From the NCBI GenBank assembly GCA_030267565.1, contig BRXU01000037.1:62001-126000 (forward strand): a DNA stretch of 64,000 nt. The letters are read 5' to 3'. Shown here piece by piece: positions 1-13,600 of this stretch (its first letter is position 1; each line of letters begins with the position of its first letter). The translations under genes were made by a program, and so were the position numbers. Below the pieces are notes generated by a model. It ran no database searches. It had not been told where the DNA came from and saw only the letters and a list, made by a program, of their open reading frames with translations. Source of the DNA: Pleodorina starrii. Taxonomy: Eukaryota; Chlorophyta; Chlorophyceae; Chlamydomonadales; Volvocaceae.

Positions 1-145
1 ACCGCCTGCACCCGCAGCAGCACAGTGCCCGGCGGCACTGAGCCAGCGGCGGTGGCTGGGTCCAGCGGCACCGGCACCAAGCTGTTGAGCGAACCGCGCG
101 GCTGCGGAAGCAGCTGGAAGGCAGCGGCAGGGGCCGCGGCCGCGC
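1..145 (-). repeat. ER start patch shared by modules 8 and 9
   Basis: Bases 1-145 are almost identical to about 6145-6290. Both encode [20 protein letters not shown] and the following residues at the ER N-terminus. How far the match runs left of the window is unknown. Confidence 0.5.
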
Positions 146-3100
146 TCGCCGACGGCCGGAGCAAGGCAGTCCGGGCGATGCCGGCGTGGATGGACAGGCC
201 GTAGGCATCGGCAGCAGCGGCCCCGTCGGGTTGCTGTGATGGCTGAAGCCGCAGCAGGCCCGCCGAGGCCAGCGGTGCCGTGCTGCCCAAGGTGAGGCCG
301 CGGGTTGGGTGCTCCGCATTGTAGGATCGGGCCAGGCCTGCCAGGGCGGCGGCCGCCAGGCTGACGGTACCGCTGGCGGGGCTGTCGACCAGGAGCCCGT
401 CCGTCGGCGGCGGTGCCGTATCCGCCAGCTCCAGCCGCGCGGCCGCCGCGCCGGCGGAGGTGAGCTGCTGCAGCGCCGCCACGGCGGCTGCCGTGTACGG
501 CACCAAGCCGCTCTCCGCCGCTCCGGCCCCCGGCAGCAACTGCAGCGCGCCGGTGGCGGCGGCGGCAGACGTGCCATCGACGGCGCCAGGCTCCGCCGCC
601 ACCCACAGCACATCGTACAGCATGTCGGGCGTCGTACTGGTGTCCTTTTTGCTGGCCGTCGCCGAGCTTGCGGCGGCGGCGCCGCCGCCGATCGGCTTGG
701 CCTGCAGATCGTCCAACGAGCAGATCAGCGCCCCACTGCTGTCGAGCAGCAAGTGGTTTCGGTGCGTGGCGGCGCCGGCACCGGCGCCGACGGCGCCAGC
801 CGAGGCGTCCTCCGCGACGCAGAACAGCGGCTCCTCGTTGGTAACGGCATTGCCGCCGCGCCCGGCGAGCGTCACGGTGAACGCCTGCAGCGCGGCTGGC
901 ACGTAGGCGCCGGCGGCTGAGCTGCCTCCGCCGTTGCCAACGACGGCGCCCAGCTGCAGCGCCCCGTCTAGTGCCGCCACGTGCAGGAAGTAGCCGTCGC
1001 GCTGGTGCTCCGCCGCCGCCGTCGTCGCCAGGCGGCCAGCCGCCAGGCCGCTCCGCGGGTCCGTGTGCACGGACTGCAAGCCGCGGAACGCGGCGCCGTA
1101 CTGCAGGCCGGCGGCTGCCATCTTGCCGTACACCGCCGCGGGGGCCATTGGCACCGGGCAACGGGCGCGCATGGCGTCGGCAGAGACGCCCGCCGGGCCG
1201 CGCCGGGCGGCGGCGCCAGGGCGCAGCGGCGGCGGCGATCCAGCGGCAGCGGCTCCACCGTCGGCGGACCCACGGGTCGGCGGCGGGCTGTGCAGCTGTG
1301 CTATCTGCGCCGTCATGTGAATGGTCTGCTGCGGCGGCTGCGAGGCAGACGCGCTTCCAGCTGCGGACCAGGATCGGGAGATGACGCGTACCGCACCGGA
1401 TGCGGTGTCCAACACGGCGGCTAGCTCCAGCACAGCGGCGGTGCCGGCGCCTGTCGGCGACGGCATCACGCACGGCGCCGCGAACCGCACATCCCGCAGC
1501 ACCAGGCCCGCTGCCGTCGTGGCGGCAGGCGCCGTCGCAACGGCAGCGGCCACCGCCATCTCCAGGTAACCCGCGCCAGGGAACAGCGGCTTGCCACCGA
1601 CGATGTGGTCGTACAAGTACGACACCTGCGGCGACGGCAGCGCCAGCACGACCTCCACCACTGGCGCGCCGGCGCCGGCGCCGCCGCCAGGCAGCGGCGA
1701 CGCCAGCCGTGCGCGGTACGCCAGCGGGTGGCCCAGCGGCAGCGGCAGCAGCCGCTGGAAGTCCTGGCGCCGCCACAGCAGCGGCGACGCCGCCTGAGGC
1801 GCCTCCGACTCGCCGGCGTTGCCGTACAGCTGTACGATGGCATGGGCGTTGACTCCGCTCATGCCGAAGGAGCTGGTGCCGGCGAACGCGGCGAAGCCGG
1901 CGTCGGTGCCCGCCGGCGCCGCCGTCATGTCGACGGCGGCGGCGGCCTGCATCGGCAGCCGCGCCATCAGGCCGCCACCGCTGCCACTGCCGCCATCGCC
2001 AAGCGTCGAGGCGACGTGCGGGTTGAGGTTGCGGTAGCGCAGCGGCGGCGCGGCCCTCTGCGACAGGAACACGGTCGCCTGCAGCAGTCCCGCCAGGCCG
2101 GCGGTGCCCTCCAGATGGCCCGTCAGCGCCTTGACCGCGCCCAGCGTCACCGTCGCCGCCGCCATCGATGCTGAGGCTGAAGCTGAGGCTGATGGCAGCA
2201 GCGCCTTCCGCAGCGCGTTGCTCTCGATGGGGTCGCCCAGCGGCGTGCCCGTGCCGTGCGTGGCGGCGAACGCCAGCGCCGCCGTGCCCGCCTGCACCAT
2301 CGCCGCCGCCACCAGCGCCGTCTGGCTGGGGCCGTGAGGCGCCGTCAGGCCGCTGCTGCGGCCGTCCTGGTTGACCGCCGAGCCGGCAAACACGGCATGC
2401 GGAGCACGCCCAACGCCGGCGGCAGCGGCGGCGGCGGCCTCCAGCACCACGGCCGTGAAGCCCTCTCCGCGGCCGTATCCGTCCGCCTCCGCCGCAAAGG
2501 CCTTGCAGCGGCCGTCGGGTGACAGCGCCTGCACGCGGCTCATGGCGGCGGTGGCGCCGCGCGGCAGCAGCATGGCGTTGACGCCGGCGGCCAGCGCCAG
2601 GCCCGACTGGCCGGCGCGGATGGAGGCGGCCGCCAGGTGGGCGGCCACCAGCGAGGAGGAGCAGGCGGTGTTGGTGGGGACGCAGGGACCTGCGGGTGCG
2701 GAGCGGGGAGGAAGGTGAGTCAAGGGGGGGTGAGGACGGGGCGGTGAGAACGGGGCGGGGCGGGGTGGGGCGGTGATCAGCAGTCCGGGTGCGCAGGCTC
2801 GCACCTGTCAGGCCGAACGTGTACGACACTCGTCCCGCCATGAAGGCCAGCCCGTTGCCCGTGACCGCCTGCGCGCTGCCCGCCTTGGCGCCGCCGGGTC
2901 CGTGCAGCAGCTCGCCGTACTCGAGCCAGATGCAGCCCACGTAGCAGCCGGTGGGGGTGCCCGCCAGCGAGCCGGCGGACCTGGGGGGCGGGGCGGAGAG
3001 AGGCCGAGAGGGGCGGAAGGAGCGGGTTGGGGCGGCGGCTTACAGGTAGTGCGTGATGATGGAGACGTGTAGCCACTGCCAGCTCGGTGGTTGCTGCTAC

Positions 3101-3590
3101 CCTTCCTGGGCTCGGATCGCCCTCTACGAGGAAGCCCATGCATGCGCAGCGCAGCTCCCCCCTCCTTTCTAAGCCCTTCTTGCCGCAACCTTGATTCCCG
3201 CAGGGGCGATGTACAGACCCCGCCCAGCCCCGCCCCTCCCCTCCCCGCCACGCCACGCACCGTCCCGAATCGGTGAAGGCCGCCAGCGCCTCCTCCAACA
3301 GCAGCCGCTGCTGAGGGTCCATCAGCGCCGCCTCACCCTCGCCCAGACCGAACGCAGCCGCATCGAACTCGTGCACGTCGCGCACGAACGTGCCCAGCCG
3401 CGTCGCCACGCCGTCGGCGCGCGCCAGGTAGGCATGCTCCGGATCCCATCTGCCGTACGGCGGCGGCCCGTGCAGCTCCACGCCGTCGCGGCTGGCCTCG
3501 TACAGCTGACGCAGCCCGGTCACGCCGCCGGCGTAGCGCGTGCTGATGCCCGTGAGGAGCACCACTGCCGCGGCGGAGGCGCCGCCGCGG
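1..3590 (-). CDS. PKS module 9 (partial): divergent KS, DH, start of ER
   Basis: Exons: end of 3261-4266, 2805-2980 and 2689 to the left edge. KS9 begins near [13 protein letters not shown] (about 3560), has [11 protein letters not shown] (near 3450) and [13 protein letters not shown] (near 3320). Its active-site stretch is TNTACSSSL (near 2670), with Asn where the other eight KSs have Asp. [13 protein letters not shown] (near 2250) and [13 protein letters not shown] (near 2140) follow; the second histidine motif is the classical PKS form, unlike GHxEP in KS1 to KS8. [17 protein letters not shown] (near 1610), YGAAF (near 1100, Pro replaced) and ALDGALQLG (near 965). The structural KR half LYDVLWVA is near 620. 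The frame runs into the ER start ([14 protein letters not shown], about 110-60) and is cut at position 1. KR, ACP and whatever terminates synthesis lie outside the window. Confidence 0.5.
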
Positions 3591-6500
3591 CGGACAGCCC
3601 GGCCGGGCCGGCGGAGCCGGCCGGCCGCCGCCACGGCCGCAATCTCCTCCTCCTCGTCCTCCTCAAACTCCTCCTCCTCCTCGTAGTCCTCCGTCTCGGT
3701 TCCTTCTTCGTCGTCGTCGTGTGCGGCGCTGGCGGCGGCGGCGACGCCGCCGCCCGCCGCTACCAGCTCCGCTGCCACGTAGCCCGCCACCGCTGCGGCG
3801 GTGGGGTAGTCGAACATGAGTGTGGGCGGCAGCTCCAGTCCGAAGGAGCGGGACAGCTGGTTGCGCAGCTCCACGGCGCCCAGGCTGTCCAGACCCGCCT
3901 CCATGAGGCTGGCGGAGGGGTCCAGGGAGGGCACGCCCATGACGCCGCGGGCCACCTCCGAAACCGTCTCCAACACCGCCGAAGCGGAGGTGGTGGTGGT
4001 GGTGGTGGTGGTGGGGCGTTGCTGGCGGCGGCTGCGCCGGCGCTGCTGCACGGTCGCGGGCTTGCTGGCGGCGGTGGGGGAGGTGGTGGGGGTGGGGTTG
4101 GGGGTGGTGGAAGAGGTGGTGAAGTGGGACAGCAGCGGCGGCGGCGGTCCGGGCAGGCGGCGCAGGAAGGCGGGCCAGCGGAAGGGGTTGGCGGCGAGGA
4201 CGGGCTCGGGGCCGGGGACCCCCAGGCGGCCGGCGGAGGAGGGCAGGGCCAGCGAGGTGAGCACACCTGCGGCCAGGGACAGAGCAGCAGCAGCAAGGGC
4301 CGCAGGGGGCAGCAGCAGGGAGCAGCAGCCGTCAGGACAAGCGTCAGGAGAGAGATACCGCGGAAGGGGGCAGCAGCAGCAGGGGGCCGCAGCAGGGGGC
4401 AGCGAGCAGCTACGAACACCGCTGGGACGTCGTGACGCGGGCGGGACATGGGAGCAGATGTGTGGTAGCAAACCCAATGCAACCCAGCCCATACCGTCCC
4501 ATACCACATGAAGAGCAATGCTACAAGAGGCACCCCACATCAGCCCCACCTTCCAGCGCCGCCAGGCCCTGCTGCGGCTGGATGAGCGACATGCCCATGC
4601 GCTCCACTCGCGCCGCCGTCTGCGCGTCCTGCGCCGCCATGCCGCCGCCCGCCCACGCGCCCCACTGCACGCTGACAGCCGCCACGCCCGCCGCGGCGCA
4701 GGCCGCCGCATAGCCATCCAGGCCCGCGTTGGCGGCGCTGTAGTTGGCCTGGCCCGGCGCGCCCAGCAGCGAGGCGATCGACGAGAACAGCACCTGCCCT
4801 GCGGCGGGGTGCAGCCGCGCCAGAATCGACAGTCGCTCCAGGGACGCCTGCTTGGGCGCCACCACCCGGCGGAGACCCGCCAGGCTCTGGTTGGCCAGCG
4901 TCGCGTCTGCCAGCACGCCGCCGGCATGGACGAGCAGGGCGACGGGACGCGGGTCGGCGCCCGACAGCGAGGCGGCGTCGGCGGCAGCGGCGGTGTCGCA
5001 AGCGGTGACGGTGATTGCGGCGCCGTGAGCGCCGCTGGTGACGAGGTGCTCGGCGGCGGCGGCCGGCAGGGCGCCGGTGCGGCTGAGCAGCTGGATGTGG
5101 GTCGCGCCGTGCTGCGCGAACCACTCGGCCAGCAGGACGCCGAGGGTGCCGGTGCCGCCGGTGATGAGGATGCGGCCCGAGGTGGCGAGGGGGCCGCCGG
5201 CGGAGGCGGAGTCGGCGGTGAGGAAGGCGGAGGGTCGGCCTGCCATGAGGCTGGCCGCGTGGGCGTGCTGCTGCGGCGGCACGGCTCCCGCCGACACGAC
5301 CACCTTGCCCACGTGGCGCGCCTGCGACATCTGCCGCAGCGCCGCCGCGACGGAGGCCAGGCCGTGTACGGCGCCGGGCAGCGGCCGCAGCGCGCCGGAC
5401 GCCAGGCCGGCGGAGACGCGCGACAGGCCGGCGTGCAGCACCGCCGGCGGCATGAAGTCCACCGCCAGCAGGCCGTACCGCGCGTCGGGCCGCTCAGCCG
5501 CCACGCGCGCCGCCGACCAGATGTCGCGCTTGCCGATCTCCACCCAGCGCCCGCCGCGGCGCAGAAGCGCCAGTCCGGCCGTCACCATGCCCGGGCTGGT
5601 CAGGCTGTTGAGCACCACGTTCACGCCGCCTCCGGCGGTGACGCTCGCGAGCTCCTCCACGAAGCCCAGGTCGCGGCTGGTGGACACGTGGCGCACGCCC
5701 AGGCCGCGCAGCAGCGCGCGCTTGGGCGGGCTGCCGGCGGTGGCCACCACCTCGCCGCCCAGCACCGCCGCCAGCTGCACCGCCGCCAGTCCCACGCCGC
5801 CCGCCGCGGCGGGCAGCAGCAGCCTCTCCCCGCGGCCCAGCGCCGCCGCGTGCCGCAGCGCCGCGTCCACCGTCACAAACACCGTCGGCGCCGTGGCCGC
5901 CTGCTCGAAGCTCAGCTGCGGCGGCATGGGCACCAGCGTCTGGGCGCTGCCGACAACGTGCGAACCTAGACTGCCCACAGCCAGGCCAAACACCGCCTGC
6001 CCCAGGCAGTGTGGTGAGCCGGCAACACCACCATTCGCAGCCGCCGGTGTTCGCACCACCACGCCCGCGCAGTCGCCGCCCGGCGCGCCCGGGTCTCCCG
6101 GGTACATGCCCAGCACATTGAGCACGTCGCGGAAGTTGACGCCTACAGCCTGCACCCGCAGCAGCACAGCGCCCGGCGGCACTGAGCCAGCGGCGGTGGC
6201 TGGGTCCAGCGGCACCGGCACCAAGCTGTTGAGCGAGCCGCGCGGCTGGGGAAGCAGCTGGAAGGCAGCGGCAGGGGGCGGGACCACGCTGGACGGCAGC
6301 AGGCGCGGCACGTAGCGCACGGCGGCGCTGTCGCCGGTGCCGTACCCGTCGTACATCTGCCCTGCGGACGTGGGCGCAGCGGCGTGCTCGCCCAGCATCA
6401 GGGAGGGCGGAGTGACAGCCGCGGCCGCCGCCAGCGGGTCTGCCTGCACACTGTCGACAAGGGTGCTGGCGCCGACCTCCTGGGCCACGGTGCGGATGAG

Positions 6501-7606
6501 ACCCTGCAGGCTATAGCAGCCACCCGCGGCCACGGCGCCGGCGGCGGCGGCACCGCCGGAGGGCCCGTTGGGGTAGCAGGCGCCCGCCGCGATGCCGGCC
6601 GGGCTGCGCAGCACGGCCACCGCCAACCGCGCGGCGGCGCCGGCCTGAGCGGCCTGCAGCGCGTGCGGCAACAGCTGCGGTGTCGACGCAGCCGCCTGCA
6701 GCCGCAGCCACGCTCTGCCCGAAGGGCCCGAAGGCTCCTCCTCGCCTCCTCCGTCGTTGGCTCCATTGCCGCGGGGCACTGTGGCCTCCTCCGCCAGCCA
6801 CTGAATGGAGTACAGCATCTCATCGGCATCGGCGGCGCTGGTGGCGCTGCTGCCAACAGCCGCTGGCACGGCGGCGGCGGCGGTGGCTGTGCTGGCGGCG
6901 GCGGCGGCGGCCGTGGCCGTGGGCCGCGCAGTCCGGCTGACGGCGCGCGACTCAAGGCCAGCGACGTGGACGAGCGGCGTGCCGTGCACGTCGTACAAGT
7001 GCACGTCGCGGAACAGCGAGTCGCCCTGCGGCGCCGCCGAGCCGTAAGCGACTGCGTGGAGCTCCCCGGAAGCCCCCGCCCCCACCACCACCTCCGCCTC
7101 CGCGCTGCCACTCACTTCCAGGCGGGGTACCCGGATGCAGAAATGCTGCACTGCCACCGGCACGAACGTCCGCGTCTGTGGCTGCGGCTCCGAAGCGCTG
7201 TCGGCCGTGGCGGTGCCGGCGCCGCCAATGGCAGCGCCAAGCTGGAAGGCGCAATCCAGTACGGCAGGGTGGGCCAGGTAGGCGCCGTGGTCCTCCCGGC
7301 CAGGCAGCTCCAGGGAGGCCACCGCGGCGGCGGCGGCGGAATGTAGGTTGCGCAGGCGGCGGAAGGCAGGCCCGTACTGCAGGCCCGCCGCCGCCAGGTC
7401 GCCGTACACTGCGGCGGAGGACAGCGGCGTCGGCGCCGCAGCGCGAGCGGCATCACGGCTGACGCCGCCGTTCGCCTTGACGCTCTGGCCCGGAAGCTGC
7501 AGCAGGCTGCTTGCTCTGGCGGCCTTCGCGGTGAGGTGCACTGTGGTACTGTTGCCGCTTGCGGCAGATCGGCGGCCGATGCGGCGGCGTCGGCGGGCGC
7601 TGCCAG

Positions 7607-7639
<33 letters not shown>

Positions 7640-10600
7640 AGCAGACGGTAATCTCGCCGGTTGCCGTGTCGATATCCACGCGCAGCTCCGCCGCCGCCGC
7701 TGCGGCGGCGTCTTGCGGTACGACCAGCGGCGCCAAGATCGCCACCTCCGCCAGCGCCACCGTCGCGGCGGCCCCGTGGCCGGCGATGTGTACGGCGGCG
7801 GCGGCCATCTCCAGGTAGCCAGCTCCAGGGAAGATTGGCCTGCCGTTGACTACGTGGTCGTACATGTACGACACGGCCGGGTGGGCAAGGTCCACGTAGA
7901 ATGCCATGCGGCGGCCCACGGTGACGGCGACACGGCAGAGCGAGTGTGACGGCGGCAGCACGTACGCGTACTGCCGGCGCCATGCCGACGGCGCCTCCGC
8001 CACCTCTGTGGCGTTCTCGCCTGGCGGCGCCGACGGCTCCGGCGCCGCGCCTCCGCCGGTGGAAAGCAGCACGTGCGCGTTGGTGCCCTGGAAGGCGAAG
8101 GAGCTGACGCCGCACACCGCCGCCTCCGTCAGCGCCGGTGCGGGGCGACCCGCCGCCTGGCGCGGCAGCGCCATGCCGCCGCCGTTGCCGCCAGCGGCGG
8201 CGGCTGCGGCGGCGCTGGCGAGCGCCTCCGTCAGGTGCGGGTTGGGCGCCCGCAGATGCAGCACTGGCAGGTTGCAGGCGGCACGGGCGGCCCAGGCGGC
8301 GTGGAGGATGCCCATGACGCCGGCGGCGGGCTCGGTGTGGCCAATGCCGCTCTTGTCCGCCGCCATGGTCACCGGCAATGAGCCGCGAGGACCGTTGCCG
8401 ATCGAAGCGGACAGAACCGCCGCGGCGGCTCCTACCTCGATGGGGTCGCCCAGCGGCGTGCCGGTGCCGTGCATCTGCAGCGCGCGCACGGCAGCGGCGG
8501 GCAGGCCCGCCTCCGCCAGCGCCGCGCGGACAACGGCCTGCTGCGCGGGGCCGTTGGGCGCGGTGAGGCTGCTGCTGCGGCCGTCCTGGTTGACGGCAGT
8601 TGCAGTCAGGAGCGCGATGGCGCCTGACGGTGGCAGCGCCGCCGCCCCCGACCCGCTGGCGCCCGTTGGCCAGAAGGCCTGGAGCAGCAGAGCGGCCGCC
8701 GCCTCGCCGCGCACGTAGCCGTCCGCGGCAGCGTCCAGCGTCTTGCAGCGGCCGTCTGGGGCCAGCATTCCTACGACGTGGAAAGAGGAAGATGTTTGAA
8801 CCATCGAGTATTGGGTACTGTCCACTGATGGGTGCGATGGATTGGATACAAATGGATCGACGCTCGCGAACGCAGTTACCGACCAAGCAGTCTCGCCCCT
8901 CCCATATCCTGGCGTGTGCACTCCCTAAATCACCTGCTGTGTGGAACATGGCCGAGAGGCTGGGCGTCAGGATTGTCCGCACACCCGCCACCAGCGCCCG
9001 ACCGCAGTCGCTCGCCGCCATGCCGCGGACAGCCATGTGGGCAGCCACCAGACTGGACGAGCAGGCGGTGTCAATGGCCGCCGCAGGACCGCGCAGGCCG
9101 AACGTGTAGGACAGCCGGCCGGCGGCGACGGACAGCGCAGAGCCTGCGGGGTGTTTGCCGTCCAATGTGTTCTCGGTGTTCAGCAGGGACAGCAGCGCGG
9201 CAAGGTCACACCCTCTTCATGTCTCTCCCATCTTCAGCGCCCTGCGCGTCCCCGTGCCACGCCGTCTCCGTCCCTTTACTGCGCATCTTCATTTTTACTC
9301 CCCGCGCCACGGTCCGCGACGGCGACCGGTAGTCGTCCCCTTCTTGTAACCCACAACCACGCGTTGAAGCGCTCACCTGTCGCGCTGTACACCCCGATGG
9401 GCGTGTGAGCCTTCTTCAAGTCCGCGTAATCCGGAGTCGACACACCCACGTACACACCCACGGCCTGAGCGACCGACAGCGACGGCACCGCCCCGGCGGT
9501 GGCGGTCGCCGCAGCCGCCGCAGCCGCCTCCAGCGCCTCCCAGCCCAGCTCCATCAGCAGGCGCTGCTGGGGGTCCATCATGGCGGCCTCGGGCGCACTG
9601 AGGCCGAAGGCGGACGCGTCGAAGGCGGCCACGCGGTGGGCCGGCAGGAAGGCGCCGAAGCGCGGCGGCAGGCCCTCCGCCAGGCCCCGTTCCACGTCCC
9701 ACCTGCGCGGGTGGCGACAGCGACGGCGGCGGACGAGACGAAGATCGCGGTCACCGACAGGGAAAAACAGTAAAAAAAACAGTAAGGTGCAGGACGCGCG
9801 GTGGTGTACGGACGGACACAGGTCACAATTGGCGGTCGAACTGGCTTAGGCGTCACGCCGTCAATGCCAGCGTATGACGCTTTTGCTCCAAGAGACGTAC
9901 CTGTGCTCCGGAACCACCGACACCACGTCGCGCAGCACCGCGCCCGGCTCCTGCCGCCCGGCGGCCGCGCCGCCGCCCGGCACCGCCTGCGCCGCCGCCA
10001 GCACCGCCACCAGCATTTGGCCGGCGAGCCCAGAGGTGGCGGCGGCAGCAGCCAGCGCGCGGCTCCGCCTGGCGCGGGGCAAGACAGCCGACCCGTGGGT
10101 CACGTCCAACTCCACGTCATCCTCCTCATCCTCATCGGTATCTGCATCGGCAGCCGATGTCTCCAGGTCGTCGTTATCCGCCTCATCGTCACTGAAGTCA
10201 CCGTCGCCGCCTGAAGCCGCGGCCGCGGCCGTGGCGTCTCCAGCGGCAGGTTGTTGCCGCAGCGAGGATGCAACCAGTCCGCTGATGGCGTCTATGGTGG
10301 GGTAGTCGAACACGAGCGTGCTGGGCAGGGACACCTGGCGGGGCGGAGGCGGAGACACGAAGCGCGGGCCGACGTGAGGCGGGGTATGGTGCCAGGGCTG
10401 AAGGTACCACCGCCCGAGTGCGGACGTGCTCGCAGGCGAGCAGCTGCGTGCCTTCTACCCTTAGGTATCAACGCGCAGGTTGGGCGCTCAGGACCCTCAG
10501 CATTTGGATCCGGGCCACTTCACAGGCCTGGGCTTTGTACCGGGACTCATCACAGGAGCAAATTAAAACCCGTACCACCGCACCTGCAGCCGTCCCTCCA

Positions 10601-13600
10601 GCGCGTTCCTCAGCTCCACCGCGCCCAGACTGTCCAGCCCCGAGCCCATCAGCGGAGCGTCCGCCGCCACCGAAGCGCCAACCACGCTGCGGATCGCGGC
10701 AGCGACCTCCTCCCGCACGGCGCCAACGTCCACAGCGCGGTGACGCTGCTGCTGCGGCGGCGCCGCAGACGAAGGGCCACGGCGCCGCCGTCCCGCGGAC
10801 GCCCGGCGGCGGCGGTGGTCTGCGGAGTCAGCCTCCACGACCTGCACCTCCGGTGGCGGCGGCGCCAGGTGCTGCAGCATGGGCGGCAACGGCTTGGGCG
10901 CCGCGCGCTCTGCGAACCGACGCCAGTCGAACGGCGACACCGCCACTACCGGGCTGCGCAGGCCTGTGTCACGGTGCAGGTCGTCACGTAGGGGCAGGGC
11001 AGGTCGTGTTGACCGAGCTCTATGATCCCAGGACGGGGGGTTGGCGACCGCAGCACCGCAAACGGAAAGGACTCCGCTGCTTGGTCTCAGATGCTAGACC
11101 GGCGCCAGGTTGCCAGCGCATGACGCACACAATGTAGGTACGGTACACATGCGATGGAGCAGCAAGGCTAACACACGAGGCCCTAGCAAAGGCACACACA
11201 CACACACACAAGGAAACCCACCCGTTGTTGCGGCCGCCAGCACCGCCTCCAGCGCCCGCAGGCCCTGCTCCGGCGCCAGCGCGCCCACACCCGCCGCCTC
11301 GTTCTTGGCGGCGGTCGCCAGCGCCATGCCCGCCTGCTTCCAGGCGCCCCACTGCACCGACACCACCGGCAGCCCGCGGCCGCACAGCGTCGCCGCGGCG
11401 GCGTCCAGGCCCGCGTTGGCGGCGCTGTAGTTGGCCTGGCCGGGCGAGCCCAGCAGAGAGGCGACGGAGGAGAACAGCACGTGCGCCATACCCGCCGGGG
11501 ACAGCTCCAGGAAGGGCTGCAAGGCCGCCAGCGCGGACAGCTTTGGCGCCGCGACGGCGCGGGCGCCCGCCAGGCCCTGGTTGGCCAGCGTCGCGTCCGC
11601 CAGCACGCCGCCGGCGTGCATGACGCCGGCGAGGCGCAGACCCGCCGCCGTCAGCTCGCCGCGGAGCAGGCTCGCCACGGCCGCCGCTGACGCGGCGTCG
11701 CAGCGGACGACGCTGACGGCGGCGGCGTGGAGCGGCGACGCCGGGTCGGCAAGGCCCGCCAGCGGGCCGCCGACGGCGGCCTGCGGCAGCTGGCCGGTAC
11801 GGCAGACGAGTACGATCCGCAGGCCCGGCGCCAATGCCGCCAGCCAGGACGCCACCAGGGCGCCCAGAGCGCCGGTGCCGCCGGTGACGAGCACTGCATC
11901 GCCGGCGCAGGCCGACGGCAGCAGCTCGAATGGCGGCGCGGCAGCCGCCGCAGTGGTAGATGACGGCGGCGGCCTTCTCGGCAGTTCGGGCCCAGCGGCG
12001 GCGCTGAGGACGATCTTGCCCACGTGGCGTGCCTGCGACATCTGGCGCATGGCAGCGGCGACGGTGGCCAGGCTGTAGGTGACGCGGCGGATGGGCGCCA
12101 GCGTGCCGGACGCCATCTTGCGGCTGAGGCTGCCCAGCAGGCGCTTCAGCACCGCCGGCGGCATGAAGTCCACCGCCAGCAGGCCGTACCGCGCGTCGGG
12201 CCGCTCGGCTGCCACACGCGCCGCCGACCAGATGTCACGCTTGCCGATCTCCACCCAACGCCCGCCGCGGCGCAGCAGCGCCAGTCCGGCCGTCACCATG
12301 CCCGGGCTGGTCAGGCTGTTGAGCACCACGTTCACGCCGCCTCCGGCGGTGACGCTCGTCAGCTCCTCCACGAAGTCCAGGTCGCGGCTGGTGGACACGT
12401 GGCGCACGCCCAGGCCGCGCAGCAGCGCGCGCTTGGGCGCGCCACCGGCGGTTGCGACGACAGTGGCACCCAGCGCCGCCGCCACCTGCACCGCCGCCAG
12501 GCCCACGCCGCCGGCGCCGGCGTGCACAAGCACCCGGTCGCGAGACGTCACGCAGGCCTCATTGACGAGCGCCGCCTCGACAGTCAGGAAGATGGTGGGG
12601 CTGGCGGCGGCGTCCTCGAACGCCACGTTGGCCGGTTTCGGAGCCAGCGTGTCGCAGCTGGCCACCACATGCGATCCCAGGCAGCCCGTCGCCAGGCCAA
12701 ACACGGCGCCGCCGGCCCCAGGCCCCGACGTCACCACGCCGGCGTAGTCGCTGCCCGGCGCGCCCGGGTCTCCCGGGTACATGCCCAGCACATTGAGCAC
12801 GTCGCGGAAGTTGAGACCCACGGCCTTGACCGCCACAACGCAGTGACCCGCGGGTCGGTCCGGCGCCGACAGGTCCAGTGGCGCCGGCCGCAGGTTCTCC
12901 AGGGAGCCCTTGGGCTGCGGCAGCAGCTGGTGGGGACCCAGGGCCTGCTGGCGGGCGCTGGGGAGCAGGCGCGGCACGGCAACCGCGCCGTCGGTGACGA
13001 CAGCGCCGTACACGTCGCCCTCAGCCGCTGCACCCGCGGCTGCGGTCAGCAGCTCCACCGCTGCAGCGGAGGACCCACCGCCCCGTGTGGCCCCACCGGA
13101 CTCGACGTTGAGGCTCAGTGTTGGCGCCTCAAGCGCCGCCGTCCGGGCAGCTCCCGCCAGGACGTGTGGGAGCAGGTGGCGGTGGACCACGCTCGTCGGC
13201 GCTGCCGGGGCCGCCACTGCCGCGGCCTGCTGCTGCAGGACACGCACCGCCGGCGGCTGCCCGAAGGCAGCTGCTGACGCGACGGCTGCGGCCTGCTGCA
13301 GTACGGCAAGCCCTGTCGCTACGGCTGCGCTCGGCGTCGTTGCGTTCGACAGGTCCAGCGCGGTGCCCTCCGCCGCCGCCGCCTCCTCGGCCTGTGCCCG
13401 CGGGTGGTCCACCACCCAGCTCATCTCGTACAGCAGGTCAGCCTCTCCGTCTGCCGCCGCCGCCTTGGTGGCGGCAGCGACGGCGCCGCTGGGCGCCGCT
13501 GCCGCCGCCGCCGAGGCGGCTGCGCCCGCCAATGGCTTGGCCTGCATGCCCCCGATCGTGCACACCGCGCTGCCATCCGCGCCGACCAGGCGGTAGTCGC

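Noticed and set aside
4518..6315. Plus-strand frames opposite module 8
   Set aside because: Same reasoning: low-complexity translation, no motif, and the opposite strand encodes intact ER and KR motifs.
11193..11210. CA repeat as a regulatory or recombination element
   Set aside because: An ordinary intronic microsatellite with no further supporting structure.
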